Below, in pieces: positions 1 through 8,555 of a DNA stretch of 19,022 bases. The stretch is taken from positions 1-19,022 of the forward strand of contig DBJV01000041.1 in assembly GCA_002297185.1 (NCBI GenBank). Direction: 5' to 3'. The DNA comes from Christensenella sp. UBA767. GTDB taxonomy: Bacteria > Bacillota > Clostridia > Christensenellales > CAG-917. Both the position numbers and the translations under genes were made by a program. The number at the start of each line of letters is the position of its first letter. Position 1 is the stretch's first letter. The notes beneath the pieces were generated by a model. That model ran no database searches, was not told the origin of the DNA, and saw only the letters and a list, made by a program, of their open reading frames with translations.

Positions 1-65
1 TGTCCGGAAAGAGGGGGTATTCTATTTAGAGGAGTTATGACGCACTTTATTTTTCATGGAATATT

Positions 66-101
66 CCGCAATTATTAATTATTAATTCATAATTATTAAT
101 T
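66..101. repeat. AT-rich AATTATT repeat downstream of glmM
   Basis: A run of AATTATT/AATTAAT units lies 4 bp past the glmM stop codon. The same unit forms both ends of the element at 8425-8545. A GGAATATTCC palindrome sits next to it at 58-67. No clear intrinsic terminator for glmM is visible. The remaining bases 1-57 show no gene. Confidence 0.6.
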
Positions 102-104
102 CTT

Positions 105-1463
105 TCATTCCGTCATAATTCTCTTTATATCTTCGAAAATCATCTTATATTCTGACACAAAACACTCGTAAGTCACGCGGATATACGGTTCCGTTCCGCT
201 GGGGCGGACGATAAGGCGGCCGCTGTTGGCGTAGAGGTTGTTTACGGCGGTTATTTTGGCTTGGAATTCATCGCTTATTATGGTTTGTGACGGATTTTTT
301 GCGGTTATATTGAACTCGAGCATAGGGTAGGGCGTGTATTTTGGCAGACTTCCGAGTGTGCGCTTGACCTCTAAAATGCTGAGCGCCGTGATAAGTCCGT
401 CGCCCGTATTTGCCCTGTCGAGCATGAGGATATGCCCGCTTTTTTCGCCGCCGAGCAAGCACCCTTGCGCATTGAGCGCGTCAAGAATATGCTTATCTCC
501 GACGTCCGTGCGAATGAGGGCGGTGTTGTGATATGCAAGTTCCCGCTGCAGTTTTGTGCCTGTAAGAATAGTGCCTACGACAAACCTCTTTTTGAGTTTT
601 CCCTGCAGCCTGTATAGAGTGGAAAGCGCAAGCAACATAGCGTCGCCGTCATAAATTTTGCCATCCACCACGCCGAGAACTCTGTCCCCGTCCCCGTCGA
701 ACGCAAACCCGATTTCGTCTTTTTTCACACGCCTTGCAAACTCTTCTATATGCGTACTTCCGCATCCGACGTTGACCTTTTCTCCGTCACGGAAATTATG
801 CTCCGCACACACCACCGCCCCCAGCGACATAAACACCGCAGGCGCAAGCGCCGCAAAACACCCGTATGCGCAATCCAGTCTAATTTTATATCCGTCAAAG
901 CGCGGAAACATGGATTTTACGTGCTTTGCATACAAAAATTCCGCCCCGTCAACGATGCGAATCCTATGATTTTTCACGGACGGCGTAATGTGCAAATCGC
1001 TCAAAATCTCATCTTCCGTCAGAGTATCCGCACACAAATCCTCGTACAAAAACGCCACAGATTCCTCTTTCGGATTGTTCATAAGCTCGTATATCGCATT
1101 ATCGAGCGCCGTCTCTTCCTCGTTTGAGAGTTTTCTTCCGCCTTTGCCGAACACCTTAAGCCCGTTAAATTCCGGCGGATTGTGCGATGCGGTTATCATA
1201 ACGGCATAGTCCGCTTTTTGCGATTGCGCCGTATATGCAAGGGCAGGAGTGGGCAAAACTCCTGCAAGCCAAATCTGCGCCGAGCCTTCCAGCAACCCTT
1301 TGCACAACTGCTTTTCAATTTCTTGCGAACTCATCCTCACGTCTCTCGCAACGATAACTTTTCCGCCTTTTTGCGAAATAGCCTTGCCCAAAAAATACGG
1401 AATATCCGCACTCAAAAGCGTATCCGCTTTGTTTCTTATACCGTCAGTACCGAAATAATGCAT
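105..1463 (-). CDS. glmM: Phosphoglucosamine mutase (GlmM-type phosphohexomutase)
   Basis: GlmM converts glucosamine-6-phosphate to glucosamine-1-phosphate in the cytosol, feeding UDP-GlcNAc and peptidoglycan synthesis. The family signatures appear in order: FGTDGIR at residues 4-10, the phosphoserine loop TASHNP at 91-96 (S93), the Mg loop DGDGDR at 256-261, the sugar loop GGEKSGH at 338-344 and the phosphate loop RPSGTEP at 420-426. The 452-residue length is usual for GlmM. The frame stays open for 30 more codons to a GTG at 1553, but bacterial GlmM begins a few residues before YFGTDG, so I place the start at the ATG at 1463. There is no Shine-Dalgarno there; TATAGT lies six bases upstream, so a leaderless transcript is possible, though no -35 box is convincing. 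PgcA/ManB-type mutases are related, but GGEKSGH and the RPSGTEP ending favour GlmM. Confidence 0.9.
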   Translation of the reverse strand: MHYFGTDGIRNKADTLLSADIPYFLGKAISQKGGKVIVARDVRMSSQEIEKQLCKGLLEGSAQIWLAGVLPTPALAYTAQSQKADYAVMITASHNPPEFNGLKVFGKGGRKLSNEEETALDNAIYELMNNPKEESVAFLYEDLCADTLTEDEILSDLHITPSVKNHRIRIVDGAEFLYAKHVKSMFPRFDGYKIRLDCAYGCFAALAPAVFMSLGAVVCAEHNFRDGEKVNVGCGSTHIEEFARRVKKDEIGFAFDGDGDRVLGVVDGKIYDGDAMLLALSTLYRLQGKLKKRFVVGTILTGTKLQRELAYHNTALIRTDVGDKHILDALNAQGCLLGGEKSGHILMLDRANTGDGLITALSILEVKRTLGSLPKYTPYPMLEFNITAKNPSQTIISDEFQAKITAVNNLYANSGRLIVRPSGTEPYIRVTYECFVSEYKMIFEDIKRIMTE

Positions 1464-1631
1464 ATAATCACTATATGTAAATAGCGATGTCAAAGCACAC
1501 AAGATTTTGTCGTAAAAGCGAAAATTTGCACGAAATCGACGTACAAAAAGCACGGAGCAAACGGATTTGATCGATTATGTCAATCGCAAAACCGTAGTGG
1601 AAGATAGAAACGAAAGTCCCGGAAACACGAA

Positions 1632-1659
1632 AAAAGAGCGAGATTTTTCTCGCTCTTTT
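1632..1659 (-). terminator. Intrinsic terminator of trxB
   Basis: A perfect 12-bp stem with a TTTT loop is followed on the minus strand by a T-run. It begins 21 bases past the trxB stop and separates trxB from glmM, so glmM needs its own promoter within 1464-1631. The flanking A and T runs could also let it act on the plus strand. Confidence 0.9.
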
Positions 1660-1680
1660 CTATGTCAAATCAATTGATTT

Positions 1681-2571
1681 TTATGCTTCTTGAGCGCAAA
1701 TCGCGCCTGCAATCGCGCCGTCCGCGCAAGCCGTGACCACTTGTCTTAAAGTCTTGTCTCTCACGTCGCCCACGGCAAAAACGCCTTCGATATTGGTGCG
1801 CATATTCTCGTCCGTAACGATATATCCGTTGCTCGTTTTTTGCACTCCCTCAAAGAGGCTTGAATCTGGGATTTGCCCGATTGCAACGAACACCCCGTCA
1901 ACCGAAACGGTTGTTAAAGTATTGTTTTTGACATTTTTAAGTGTCATTTGTGTCAAATTGTCATTTCCGTCAAGATTTTGCACAACGCTGTCCCAAATCA
2001 CTTCGACGCTGCTTTTTTCAAGCCTATCGCAGAGTATTTTGTCCGCACGCAAAGCGTCTCTGCGATGCACAAGATACACCTTGCCCGCAAGTTTTTCAAG
2101 ATAGAGTGCGTCCTCGACTGCGGTATTTCCGCCGCCTATCACGGCAACCGTTTTACCCTTAAAGAATGCGCCGTCGCAAGTCGCGCAATAACTCACGCCT
2201 TTACCGAGGAAACGCTTTTCGTTTTCAACGCCCAATTTTCTCGGACTTGCGCCCGTTGCGATGATAATAAACTTCGCGCTCAATTCGTTCCCGCTCTCGA
2301 GCGTGATTTTTTTGGTTTGCAAATCGCAGGCGGTTATTCTGTCAAGAGCAAAGTCAACTCCAAAGGACGTGCATTGCTCCATCATCGAGTAACAGAGGTC
2401 AAATCCGCCGATTGCTTTTATGCCGGGGTAGTTTTGGATTTCGTGTGCGGTTTGCGCCTGTCCGCCGATGCTTTTGTTTTCGACGATTACGGTTTTAAGG
2501 CCGCCTCTTGCCGCATATATTCCTGAGCTTAGCCCTGCAGGGCCGCCGCCGATAATTATAACGTCATACAT
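1681..2571 (-). CDS. trxB: Thioredoxin reductase (NADPH, FAD)
   Basis: TrxB is a cytosolic flavoenzyme that passes electrons from NADPH through FAD and a redox disulfide to thioredoxin. The sequence shows the N-terminal FAD motif GGGPAG at residues 8-13, the active-site CATC at 129-132, the NADPH-domain motif GGGNTAVED at 146-154, HRRDALRA, and a C-terminal FAD motif ending GVFAVGDVRD. The 296-residue length is slightly short but normal for the family. The start at 2571 is fixed by GAGGTG eight bases upstream and by the promoter at 2590-2618; an in-frame ATG at 2601 lies inside that promoter and cannot be used from it. The gene is a single-gene unit with its own terminator. The GGGNTA motif (GGGDSA is usual) is a common variant. 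Ferredoxin-dependent relatives cannot be fully excluded. Confidence 0.93.
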   Translation of the reverse strand: MYDVIIIGGGPAGLSSGIYAARGGLKTVIVENKSIGGQAQTAHEIQNYPGIKAIGGFDLCYSMMEQCTSFGVDFALDRITACDLQTKKITLESGNELSAKFIIIATGASPRKLGVENEKRFLGKGVSYCATCDGAFFKGKTVAVIGGGNTAVEDALYLEKLAGKVYLVHRRDALRADKILCDRLEKSSVEVIWDSVVQNLDGNDNLTQMTLKNVKNNTLTTVSVDGVFVAIGQIPDSSLFEGVQKTSNGYIVTDENMRTNIEGVFAVGDVRDKTLRQVVTACADGAIAGAICAQEA

Positions 2572-2589
2572 AAGTTTCACCTCGCTTGC

Positions 2590-2618
2590 ATTATAGTGCA
2601 AAGTGCTTTGATAGTCAA
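2590..2618 (-). promoter_or_regulatory. Sigma-A promoter of trxB
   Basis: On the minus strand TTGACT (2618-2613), a 17-bp spacer and TATAAT (2595-2590) form a near-consensus promoter. The predicted start near 2583 gives a leader of about 12 bases that holds only the GAGGTG site. Confidence 0.88.
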
Positions 2619-2666
2619 CTTTTAGCGCATATATACGCGCCCGCGCGCCAAAACGCGTGAAATTAC

Positions 2667-2695
2667 TTTACAAATACAGCTTTTGTTTATATAAT
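2667..2695 (+). promoter_or_regulatory. Sigma-A promoter of the asnS-asnA-aspS unit
   Basis: TTTACA (2667-2672), a 17-bp spacer and TATAAT (2690-2695) predict a start near 2702. That leaves only about 18 bases before asnS, with AGGT at 2710-2713 as the Shine-Dalgarno. This leader cannot hold a T-box riboswitch, which often controls Asn genes in Firmicutes. Divergent trxB starts about 120 bp away. Confidence 0.88.
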
Positions 2696-2719
2696 TATTT
2701 AACATAATGAGGTAATTGT

Positions 2720-4111
2720 ATGCAAAACATCGACATTTCACGTATTCTTACCGAGGGTAAGGAGTACGAAGGCAAACAAGTCAACGTCGCAGGTTGGGTA
2801 CGCACCGCTCGCGACAGCAAAACCATGGCGTTTTTGGCGCTCAACGACGGCACGTCGCTAAAGCATCTCCAAATCGTCATCGACAAGTCTCAGTTCGAGC
2901 CGACCGCACTTGCGGCTGTATTGAAAAACGGCGTATCCGTATCCGTTGACGGTGTGGTCGTCCCTGCAATGAAAGAGGGCGAGTACGAACTCAATGCCAA
3001 AGAGATTATGCTTTTGGGCGATTGTCCGCAAGACTATCCGCTCCAAAAGAAGTATCATACGATGGAATTTTTGCGCACCATTCCGCATTTGCGTCCGCGC
3101 ACCAACACCATGAACGCAATGCTCCGCGTGCGTTCCAAACTCAGTTTCGCAATTCACCGTTTCTTCCAAGAGAACGGTTACACCTACGTCCACACCCCGA
3201 TTATCACGGGCAGCGATTGCGAGGGCGCAGGCGAGATTTTCAGAGTGACCACTCAAAACTACAAGGACGCAATTCTTGCCAAAGACGAGGCGGAATATAT
3301 CGCCAACGATTTCTTCCGTCGCAAAGCAGGTCTCACCGTCAGCGGACAGTTAGAGGGCGAAGTTGCGGCAATGGCAATGGGCAAGATTTACACGTTCGGC
3401 CCCACGTTCAGAGCAGAGAACAGCAACACTCCGAGACACGCAGCGGAGTTTTGGCAATGCGAGCCGGAAGTCGCTTTTGCAAAACTTCCCGACATTATCG
3501 ATATCGCAACCAAGATGATCAAATACATCATCAAAGCGGTGCTTGACGAATGCCCGGACGAAATTGCGTTCTTTGAAAAAGCGTTTGAACCCGGTCTCAA
3601 AGACAAACTCCAACATGTCGTTGACAGTGACTTCGTTATCCTCGATTACTCCAAGGCAATCGACATCCTCAAAGAGAGCAACGTCGAATTTGCATATCCC
3701 GTGGAGTGGGGACTCGATCTTCAAAGCGAGCATGAGAGATACATCACGGAAAAAGTTTTCAACAAACCCGTGTTCGTCATCAACTATCCCAAGAAGATTA
3801 AGTCTTTCTATATGAAACAAAACGACGACGGTCTCACCGTTGCGGCAACGGACTTGCTCGTTCCGGGCGTGGGTGAAATCATCGGCTGCAGCGAGCGCGA
3901 GGCGGATTACGACAAACTCAAACAAGCCATGGTCGAGAGAGGCATGAACCTTGACGATTACACCGGCTATATGGATTTGAGAAAATACGGCAGCGTACCG
4001 CACAGCGGTTTCGGTCTTGGTCTCGAGCGCATTTTGATGTACGTAACGGGCATCGGCAACATCCGCGACGTACAACTCTATTCGAGAACGGCAGGAGATT
4101 TGATGGCGTAA
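2720..4111 (+). CDS. asnS: Asparaginyl-tRNA synthetase
   Basis: AsnRS is a class IIb synthetase that joins asparagine to tRNA-Asn using ATP. At 463 residues it matches the usual bacterial length. An N-terminal OB-fold anticodon domain (about residues 1-105, with GWVRTARDSK) leads to the catalytic core. Motif 2 reads FRAENSNTPRHAAEFW at 230-245, with the AsnRS hallmark RAENS; motif 3 is GFGLGLER at 430-437, followed by MYVTGIGNIRDV. The ending (LYSRTAGDLMA) departs from the common PFPRTP ending, a mild lineage difference. The start follows AGGT by seven bases and a strong promoter. It is the first gene of the unit; its TAA overlaps an ATG by one base, but asnA uses a better start 60 bases on. 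Confidence 0.95.
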   Translation: MQNIDISRILTEGKEYEGKQVNVAGWVRTARDSKTMAFLALNDGTSLKHLQIVIDKSQFEPTALAAVLKNGVSVSVDGVVVPAMKEGEYELNAKEIMLLGDCPQDYPLQKKYHTMEFLRTIPHLRPRTNTMNAMLRVRSKLSFAIHRFFQENGYTYVHTPIITGSDCEGAGEIFRVTTQNYKDAILAKDEAEYIANDFFRRKAGLTVSGQLEGEVAAMAMGKIYTFGPTFRAENSNTPRHAAEFWQCEPEVAFAKLPDIIDIATKMIKYIIKAVLDECPDEIAFFEKAFEPGLKDKLQHVVDSDFVILDYSKAIDILKESNVEFAYPVEWGLDLQSEHERYITEKVFNKPVFVINYPKKIKSFYMKQNDDGLTVAATDLLVPGVGEIIGCSEREADYDKLKQAMVERGMNLDDYTGYMDLRKYGSVPHSGFGLGLERILMYVTGIGNIRDVQLYSRTAGDLMA

Positions 4112-4170
4112 TGCCAAGGATATTCGCAGAGGTAAGGGGGCTTTCGCATAAGCGGAAGAGTGAGGTGAAA

Positions 4171-5181
4171 ATGTACAATCTCAAAATACCTAGCGACTAC
4201 CGCTCAAAGCAAACCATACGCGAGACGGAAAAAGCAATCAAGTACGTAAAAGACGCTTTTCAGCGCAACTTTGTTAAGAACTTCGGTTTCGAACGAGTGT
4301 CCGCACCCTTGTTCGTCAAGAGCCACACGGGCGTAAACGACGACCTCAACGGCGTTGAAAGGGCAGTGCGATTCGACATTCTCGAGCAAGACGGCACGGA
4401 GGCGGAAATAGTCCATTCGCTTGCCAAATGGAAACGTATCGCTCTCAAAAGATACGGTTTTCGCAGCGGCGAGGGCATATATACGGATATGAACGCCATC
4501 CGTCGCGACGACAAGTGCGACAATCTCCACTCGATATACGTCGATCAATGGGATTGGGAAATGGTGATAAGCGAGCAACAACGAGGCGTCGATTTCCTCA
4601 AAATGATCGTATCTCGCATCGTCGGCGCAATCGTGGATACATTGGAAGAAACCAAAAAAGTCTTTCCTTGCATCGACCTCGATCTCAAACGCGAAGTGAC
4701 TTTCATCACCACGCAAGAGGCGCTTGACAGATATCCCGACCTTGACTCGCACGCAAGAGAAAGCGCGCTTACCAAGGAATACGGCACGGTGTTTCTTATG
4801 AACATCGGCGGCTTGCTTTCAAACGGCACGCGCCACGACGGAAGAGCGCCCGACTACGACGACTGGTCATTAAACGGCGATATTCTCTTCTATGACGAGG
4901 TGCTAGGCGAGAGCATAGAGATATCCTCTATGGGCATAAGGGTAGATGCGCAAAGCCTTGCCAAACAACTTGCCGAGGCAGGCGCGACGGACAGAATGAA
5001 CAACGCCTATCATAGGGACGTGGCAAGCGGCAATTTACCGCTCACCATCGGCGGCGGAATAGGACAATCGAGGCTTTGTATGTTGCTTTTGCAAAAGGCG
5101 CATATAGGCGAAGTGCAGTCGAGCCTCTGGCCGGACGAAATGCACGAAAAATGTGAAAAAGCAGGTATAAACTTGCTGTAA
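4171..5181 (+). CDS. asnA: Aspartate-ammonia ligase (asparagine synthetase A)
   Basis: AsnA makes asparagine from aspartate and ammonia with ATP; its fold is related to class II synthetase cores. The protein has 336 residues against about 330 in well-studied AsnA. Highly conserved blocks are present: YTDMNAIRRDD, NLHSIYVDQWDWE, MNIGGLLSNGTRHDGR and, near the end, GGGIGQSRLCMLLL. I choose the ATG at 4171, preceded by GAGGTG at 4162-4167; an upstream in-frame ATG at 4111 overlaps the asnS stop and has no family support. It lies between the synthetases for Asn and Asp, so its product can feed AsnRS directly. asnA next to asnS is a known Firmicutes arrangement, for example in lactobacilli. No missing conserved block was noticed. 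Confidence 0.95.
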   Translation: MYNLKIPSDYRSKQTIRETEKAIKYVKDAFQRNFVKNFGFERVSAPLFVKSHTGVNDDLNGVERAVRFDILEQDGTEAEIVHSLAKWKRIALKRYGFRSGEGIYTDMNAIRRDDKCDNLHSIYVDQWDWEMVISEQQRGVDFLKMIVSRIVGAIVDTLEETKKVFPCIDLDLKREVTFITTQEALDRYPDLDSHARESALTKEYGTVFLMNIGGLLSNGTRHDGRAPDYDDWSLNGDILFYDEVLGESIEISSMGIRVDAQSLAKQLAEAGATDRMNNAYHRDVASGNLPLTIGGGIGQSRLCMLLLQKAHIGEVQSSLWPDEMHEKCEKAGINLL

Positions 5182-5212
5182 AAATACAAAATCTTATACT
5201 TAAAAGGTGTAT

Positions 5213-6964
5213 ATGGAACTCAGAACTCACAATTGTGGCGAATTGCGTCAATCAGACGAGGGCAAACACGTCAAGCTTTGCGGCTGGCTTTCCAGCGTCC
5301 GCGACCTTGGCTCGGTTATCTTTTTCGTATTGCGTGACTACTACGGATACACTCAAGCCGTGGTAAGCGACGAGGACAAGAAAGAGCAAATCCGTGCAAT
5401 CCCTCGCGAAAGCACGATATCCGTTGAAGGCAAAGTCGTGCTCCGCAGCGCGCCGAACAAAGACATGCCTACGGGTATGATTGAAATCGAGCCCGAAAAG
5501 ATTGAACTTTTGGGCAAGTGCTACGAACTTCTTCCGTTTGAGATTGCAACAAGCACTCAATCAAGAGAGGACGTACGTCTCAAATATCGTTTCCTCGATT
5601 TGAGAAATCCCGACGTGAAAGCCAAAATCGTATTCCGCTCCAAAGTGGTAAGTTGGCTGCGCAACAAGATGACGTCGCTCGGATTCTTGGAAATCACGAC
5701 GCCTATCTTGACGTCAAGTTCTCCCGAGGGCGCACGCGACTATATCGTGCCGTCCAGACTTTATCCGGGACACTTCTACGCACTTCCGCAAGCGCCGCAA
5801 CAATACAAGCAATTGCTTATGGCGTCGGGCTTTGACAAATACTTCCAAATCGCTCCTTGTTTCAGAGACGAGGACGCGCGTGCGGACAGAAGTCCGGGCG
5901 AGTTCTATCAACTCGACACCGAGATGTGCTTTGCAACGCAAGAGGACGTTTTCGCAGTTATGGAAGAAGTCCTCAGCGGCGTATTCAAGGAGTTCTCCCC
6001 CGAGGGCTACAAGGTTGACCAAGGCCCATTCCGCAGAATCACCTATCGCGACGCAATGCGAGATTACGGCTCGGACAAACCCGACCTCCGCAACCCACTC
6101 ATCGTCAAAGACGTCACGGACATTTTGAGCGAAAAAGCACCTTTCTTCGAGAAAGGCAAGACCATAAAGGCAATCGCCGTCAACGACTTCAAAGAGACGA
6201 GAAAGTGGATAGACGCCCTCGTTGAAAAGTCCAAACAAAACGGCGCAAGCAATATGTATTGGTTCAAACTCGACGAGAAGGGCGAACTTGCAGGCGGAAT
6301 TGCAAAATTCCTCACCGACAGCAAAGACGCACTCGTTGAAAGACTCGGTCTCAAAGCAGGCGGATTCGTCGCGATTTTGGCAGAAGAGAAGGGCGTTGAA
6401 AAGCAAGCAGGTTACGTACGCACGGAATTGGGCGTCGGACTCGATTTGCTTGAGAAAAACGCATTCCGTTTCTGCTGGATAGTCGATTTCCCGATGTACG
6501 AATACGATGACGACGGCGTTCTCGGATTCTGCCACAATCCGTTCTCTATGCCACAAGGCGGTTTGGACGCACTCAACAATCTCGATCCGCTCGACATCGT
6601 CGCCTACCAATACGACAGCGTCGTCAACGGTGTGGAATTGAGTTCGGGCGCAGTCAGAAACCACGAGCCTGCAATCATGGAAAGAGCGTTTGAAATCGTC
6701 GGCTACGGCAAAGACGTCATCGAGGAGAAATTCTCCGCGCTTTACAACGCGTTCAAGTTCGGCGCACCGCCGCACGCAGGTATCGCGCCGGGCGTTGACC
6801 GTATCGTGATGTTGCTTGCCAACGAGCCGAGCATCAGAGAGATCATCACCTTCCCGATGGACAGAAACGCACGCGACGTGCTTATGGGCGCGCCTTCCAC
6901 CGTCACCGAAAAGCAACTTAGAGAAGTGCATATCAAAATCGATATGCCCAAAGAGGAAAAATAA
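5213..6964 (+). CDS. aspS: Aspartyl-tRNA synthetase, bacterial type, predicted discriminating
   Basis: AspRS joins aspartate to tRNA-Asp. The 583 residues fit the long bacterial form: OB anticodon domain (about 1-110), class II core, inserted GAD-like domain (roughly 285-405) and motif 3. Motif 2 reads FRDEDARADRSPGEF at 217-231; YGSDKPDLRNP precedes the insertion; motif 3 lies in GIAPGVDRIVML, ending at 534. L32, in RDLGS, corresponds to E. coli L30, a position that is His in non-discriminating enzymes. Leu there suggests tRNA-Asp only, consistent with an AsnRS encoded in the same unit. I use the ATG at 5213 after AAAAGGTG; a GTG two codons upstream lies inside that Shine-Dalgarno. The gap after asnA is 31 bases. 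Confidence 0.95.
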   Translation: MELRTHNCGELRQSDEGKHVKLCGWLSSVRDLGSVIFFVLRDYYGYTQAVVSDEDKKEQIRAIPRESTISVEGKVVLRSAPNKDMPTGMIEIEPEKIELLGKCYELLPFEIATSTQSREDVRLKYRFLDLRNPDVKAKIVFRSKVVSWLRNKMTSLGFLEITTPILTSSSPEGARDYIVPSRLYPGHFYALPQAPQQYKQLLMASGFDKYFQIAPCFRDEDARADRSPGEFYQLDTEMCFATQEDVFAVMEEVLSGVFKEFSPEGYKVDQGPFRRITYRDAMRDYGSDKPDLRNPLIVKDVTDILSEKAPFFEKGKTIKAIAVNDFKETRKWIDALVEKSKQNGASNMYWFKLDEKGELAGGIAKFLTDSKDALVERLGLKAGGFVAILAEEKGVEKQAGYVRTELGVGLDLLEKNAFRFCWIVDFPMYEYDDDGVLGFCHNPFSMPQGGLDALNNLDPLDIVAYQYDSVVNGVELSSGAVRNHEPAIMERAFEIVGYGKDVIEEKFSALYNAFKFGAPPHAGIAPGVDRIVMLLANEPSIREIITFPMDRNARDVLMGAPSTVTEKQLREVHIKIDMPKEEK

Positions 6965-6976
6965 GAAATATCAAAA

Positions 6977-6989
6977 GTGACATTGTCAC
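6977..6989. repeat. Small perfect inverted repeat before the lipoprotein gene
   Basis: GTGACA-T-TGTCAC sits between the aspS stop and the AGGAGA ribosome site of the next gene. It could bind a protein or form a weak hairpin. No promoter is evident beside it, so a role is unproven. Confidence 0.35.
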
Positions 6990-7002
6990 CAGGAGAAATA
7001 TA

Positions 7003-8364
7003 ATGAAAAAGAAAATTTTGAGCGCAATTGCGGCAACGCTTATCCTTGCAGTATGCATCGTATGTCTCGTTGCTTGCAACCCGTACAAGATGGACGCCAT
7101 CGGCGGCGGAGACGCATCCGCGAAAGTCGAGTCCAACGGCGGTTACGTCGTAAAACAAGGCAATTACGTGTACTTTATCAACGGCTACGTCGGCGCAGAT
7201 GCAGACGCAGCGTGGGGTGCAGCCACCAAACAAGGCATCGTCCGTGCAGAGTACAAGGACGGCAAAATCGACAACAGCACCTCCAAAGTGCTTGTTCCCA
7301 AGAGTGTTTACAACTCTTCCGCAAACGGCGGCATCGCCATTTTCGGCGAATGGGTTTACTATGCAACGCCCAACGTCGATAAGGACAAAAACGGCACCGC
7401 ATCCACAACCAACACCGACTTTATGCGCACCAAGATCGACGGCAGCGTAACCCAACTCATCGGCACCATCGGCACTCGTTCTTCCGAATATCTCTTCACC
7501 CCGACTCGCGTATATTACTACGAGAGCAGCAAAATCAGCTACATCGATTTCTCGGGCATGAAGACCAACAAGAACATCGACAACGGCAAAGGCGCAGTCA
7601 AAGGCACTCTTGCCGAGAACGTCACCAGCGTCGCATGGAAGTATGATTGCAACGAGTTCTATTACACCCAAAGCGCCCCCACAGAGGAAAGTTATATGAA
7701 CTACAACAACCTCTGCGCATCCACGCTCGCAGGTGAAACTCGCACTATCGCGACCAAGAATACCTACACCGAGAACGTAACGGGCGATCCGCTCAACGTT
7801 TTCACCTTCTCGCTCGTCACGATGTACGTTGAAAGCGACGGCAGCGCAACGCTCTATTACACCAAGGCACACACCGAAAGCAGCAGTGTTACGGACGGTT
7901 TGTTCATGGCAAAAGCAAGCGACGTAAAGGGCAGCGAAACTCGCCTCAACATCGGCGCAAAGACCACGGTGTTCCCCCTCGGCTATGCAGAAGGCGCACT
8001 TGCATACAACAACGACAGCGTATATTGCTGGTACAACGGCACGGACGAGGCAGTACAAGTGACCACCACTTCCCAAACAGTTTGGTACGTCAAAGACGGT
8101 CTCGTGTATTTCACGGACTCTTCTTCTGCAACCAAACTCTACTCGATCTCTTATAAAGAGGCGAGCAACGCCAAGGAAGTTATCGAAGAGGGCATCAAGA
8201 CCGACGGTCTCAAACTCGACTTTGTCGGCGACGATTTCTTCTTCTTTGCAAGCGACGACGACAATTATTTGCACACCATCAACCTCGTCACGTTTGACAA
8301 AGACGTCGAAGATGCCGCAAGCACCTACATTGGTGTCGGCAGACCCGAACCTGAAGAGGAATAA
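7003..8364 (+). CDS. Predicted lipoprotein with beta-propeller-like repeats (DUF5050-like)
   Basis: The 453-residue protein starts with a lipoprotein signal: MKKK, a hydrophobic stretch, then lipobox LVAC with C25. It should be lipidated and held on the outer face of the membrane. The mature part has repeated short aromatic strands (VYF, WVYY, VYYY, FYY, LYY, VYCW, VYF, FFFF) near residues 56, 118, 170, 220, 285, 341, 369 and 413. This spacing of about 45-60 residues suggests seven or eight propeller blades, as in the DUF5050 family of clostridial surface proteins; that family link is inference. AGGAGA lies six bases before the ATG. The gene begins 38 bases after aspS and is followed by the unit's terminator, so it is probably cotranscribed with the synthetases. 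Its ligand is unknown. The C-terminus is acidic (PEPEEE). Confidence 0.85.
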   Translation: MKKKILSAIAATLILAVCIVCLVACNPYKMDAIGGGDASAKVESNGGYVVKQGNYVYFINGYVGADADAAWGAATKQGIVRAEYKDGKIDNSTSKVLVPKSVYNSSANGGIAIFGEWVYYATPNVDKDKNGTASTTNTDFMRTKIDGSVTQLIGTIGTRSSEYLFTPTRVYYYESSKISYIDFSGMKTNKNIDNGKGAVKGTLAENVTSVAWKYDCNEFYYTQSAPTEESYMNYNNLCASTLAGETRTIATKNTYTENVTGDPLNVFTFSLVTMYVESDGSATLYYTKAHTESSSVTDGLFMAKASDVKGSETRLNIGAKTTVFPLGYAEGALAYNNDSVYCWYNGTDEAVQVTTTSQTVWYVKDGLVYFTDSSSATKLYSISYKEASNAKEVIEEGIKTDGLKLDFVGDDFFFFASDDDNYLHTINLVTFDKDVEDAASTYIGVGRPEPEEE

Positions 8365-8381
8365 TAAGTCTCACAACATCG

Positions 8382-8409
8382 GCAACGGCAATATTCCTAT
8401 TGCCGTTGC
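8382..8409 (+). terminator. Intrinsic terminator of the asnS-to-lipoprotein unit
   Basis: A perfect 12-bp stem (GCAACGGCAATA and its complement) with a TTCC loop is followed by TGTTTTGATTT. It starts 17 bases past the lipoprotein stop. Confidence 0.88.
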
Positions 8410-8424
8410 TGTTTTGATTTAAAA

Positions 8425-8545
8425 AATTAATAATTAATAATTATTAATTAATAAATGTGGGTGGGACACCCACACCCGAATAAAAAAGCATCGGATAAGG
8501 CTCCGCCTTCCAAAATTATTAATTATTAATTATTAATTATTAATT
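8425..8545. mobile_element. MITE-like non-coding element with AT-rich inverted ends
   Basis: Two AT-rich arms, AATTAATAATTAATAATTA from 8425 and its complement in 8514-8545, bracket about 60 bp of more GC-rich sequence holding two hairpins: GTGGGTG/CACCCAC (8457-8473) and AAGGC/GCCTT (8497-8509). There is no ORF. The right arm ends 10 bases before the start codon of the next gene. AATTATT units also occur at 66-101 and AGGCGGAGCC at 9625-9634. The arms could instead be simple-sequence expansions. Confidence 0.5.
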
Positions 8546-8555
8546 CAAAAAAACT

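Noticed and set aside
1464..1553. Longer glmM start at the GTG at 1553
   Set aside because: The extra 30 residues are not family-like, have no ribosome site, and GlmM normally starts a few residues before YFGTDG.
2602..2719. T-box riboswitch for the asnS unit
   Set aside because: The leader after the predicted start is only about 18 bases, and no T-box motif or specifier loop was seen.
6742..8274. 510-codon minus-strand open frame opposite aspS and the lipoprotein gene, and a 405-codon one at 5714-6931
   Set aside because: Both are antisense to well-supported genes and their Cys/Val/Asp-rich composition is what the codon use of the real genes would produce. No ribosome site or terminator fits.
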